Below are positions 63,427 to 64,000 of a DNA stretch of 64,000 bases, piece by piece. The DNA is from Oopsacas minuta (Eukaryota; Porifera; Hexactinellida; Lyssacinosida; Leucopsacidae): NCBI GenBank assembly GCA_024704765.1, contig JAKMXF010000313.1, positions 279,450-343,449 on the forward strand, given 5' to 3'. The position numbers and the translations under genes were made by a program. The notes beneath the pieces were generated by a model, which saw only the letters and a list, made by a program, of their open reading frames with translations, was not told the DNA's origin and did not search any database. Position 1 is the stretch's first letter. Each line of letters begins with the position of its first letter.

Positions 63427-64000
63427 TTAGGTGCGAATTGTCGGTATTCCAAAAGATAAAGTAAGGTTTCTAATATTTTCGTTGATTTGCCTGTATTTTA
63501 TATTCTTGGAATAAGCGTTTACATTTCCGATATTTATTTGAGCTAATAGCGTTTCTGTACATCCTTGCTCTCTAATGAGTTTTGACACAAATTCATAGAT
63601 ATTCGCGTGTGCCTTTACAATCGTTCTATTTAATCTTAAATGCCAACATTCCAGATTATTATTTGTTCTTCGTTCTACTCCATACATATTCCAAAGTTTA
63701 TGGTTCACAGTTTCAATCCAGTACTGTTGAAAATAGTTTACAAGTGCTTGCAATTCATCAGGGTATTCGTGCTTTAGATCTTGAAATGTTTGAGGGATAA
63801 GTTCAACCGGTATAAAGGCCAAGGCAAGAAGCTTTCGTATATACCTATATATTTTAGGATTTTCTTCAGAAGTATAAAATTGAGATAGGCCCAAAATTTG
63901 TACCTTGCGATAAACTGCTTGGCAAAAATGGAAATAGCATCCACGGATACAGGCTGTAGGAATTCCAATCTAATGCTGGCTATCAGTCCGCTTTCAAAAT
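63427..64000 (-). pseudogene. second, AT-rich MULE transposase remnant
   Basis: A related but diverged MULE fragment running off the window's right edge. From the edge it reads FESGLIASIRLEF, then after a 1-nt frameshift near 63955 PTACIRGCYFHFCQAVYRKVQILGLSQF, ALAFIPV and RRTNNNLECWHLRLNRTIVKAHANIYEF. The 3' end is cut by the palindrome at 63447, so its last residues and stop come from palindrome sequence. Its base composition is AT-rich like the host, unlike the GC-rich palindrome copies. Confidence 0.75.

Larger units (their letters stand above)
61912..63447. repeat. giant palindrome: 757-bp inverted arms, 22-bp spacer
   Basis: Positions x and 125359-x are complementary from 61912/63447 to 62668/62691. 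The sampled stretches at both ends, the middle and around the stop codons show no indel. One mismatch was found: G at 62448 against T at 62911, where C would be expected. The arms are distinctly GC-richer than the surroundings and each holds a MULE transposase fragment. The centre is 62669-62690. Confidence 0.93.

Noticed and set aside
1..64000. tRNA, rRNA and other structured RNA genes
   Set aside because: I looked for tRNA B-box-like GGTTCGA contexts (for example near 25527) and found no cloverleaf; no rRNA sequence was recognised. tRNAscan-SE and Infernal would be decisive.
1..64000. Argonaute or Dicer genes near the RdRP
   Set aside because: No PAZ, PIWI or RNase III motifs are seen in this window.

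Overview
This is a eukaryotic window, most likely from an intron-poor invertebrate animal or a close holozoan relative. The gene content supports that reading: an ADAM metalloprotease, a CLASP microtubule regulator, a TRAF/MATH relic, JMJD4, XPA, WDR70 and a DGAT2-family acyltransferase. The DNA is AT-rich and full of DNA transposons and MITEs. Every recognisable gene reads as one uninterrupted ORF, including genes whose animal homologs usually have many introns. I cannot name the species.

Layout. 1-2.1 kb holds nested MITEs. 2.1-6.5 kb carries three minus-strand genes: XPA (nucleotide excision repair), CZIB (CXXC zinc protein) and a metallo-beta-lactamase/double-rhodanese persulfide dioxygenase. 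8.0-9.4 kb holds an unknown two-domain gene split between overlapping frames. 9.7-12.2 kb is repeats. 14.2-15.2 kb is a DGAT2-like acyltransferase. 16.9-18.1 kb is an orphan membrane-anchored protein. 18.6-20.6 kb is WDR70, 21.8-23.3 kb JMJD4 and 24.4-25.3 kb a DEDDh exonuclease. 26.5-27.5 kb is a decayed coiled-coil gene. 30.1-32.2 kb is an ADAM. 32.9-42.8 kb is a mobile-element region containing a three-level nest, in which a PIF/Harbinger element sits in the coding sequence of a hAT element that itself sits in a Tigger-like repeat. 44.3-47.0 kb is CLASP. 47-50.7 kb is repeats. 50.8-51.6 kb is an NHL propeller gene. 51.8-58.3 kb is one 2170-residue ORF. 60.2-61.2 kb is a TRAF pseudogene. 61.9-63.4 kb is a 757-bp-arm palindrome made of MULE transposase fragments, next to a second MULE remnant at the window edge.

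The most striking object is the 2170-residue protein at 51764-58276. It joins an N-terminal P-loop NTPase, a cellular (QDE-1/RDR-type) RNA-dependent RNA polymerase with an intact DLDGD site, and a C-terminal UPF1-like SF1 helicase with all main motifs. In fission yeast a polymerase (Rdp1) and an SF1 helicase (Hrr1) are separate subunits of one RNA-silencing complex; here both activities are in one chain. The mobile-element load gives such a silencing enzyme obvious potential targets, but that link is inference. The NHL gene 122 bp upstream on the same strand and the DEDDh exonuclease are possible but unproven partners.
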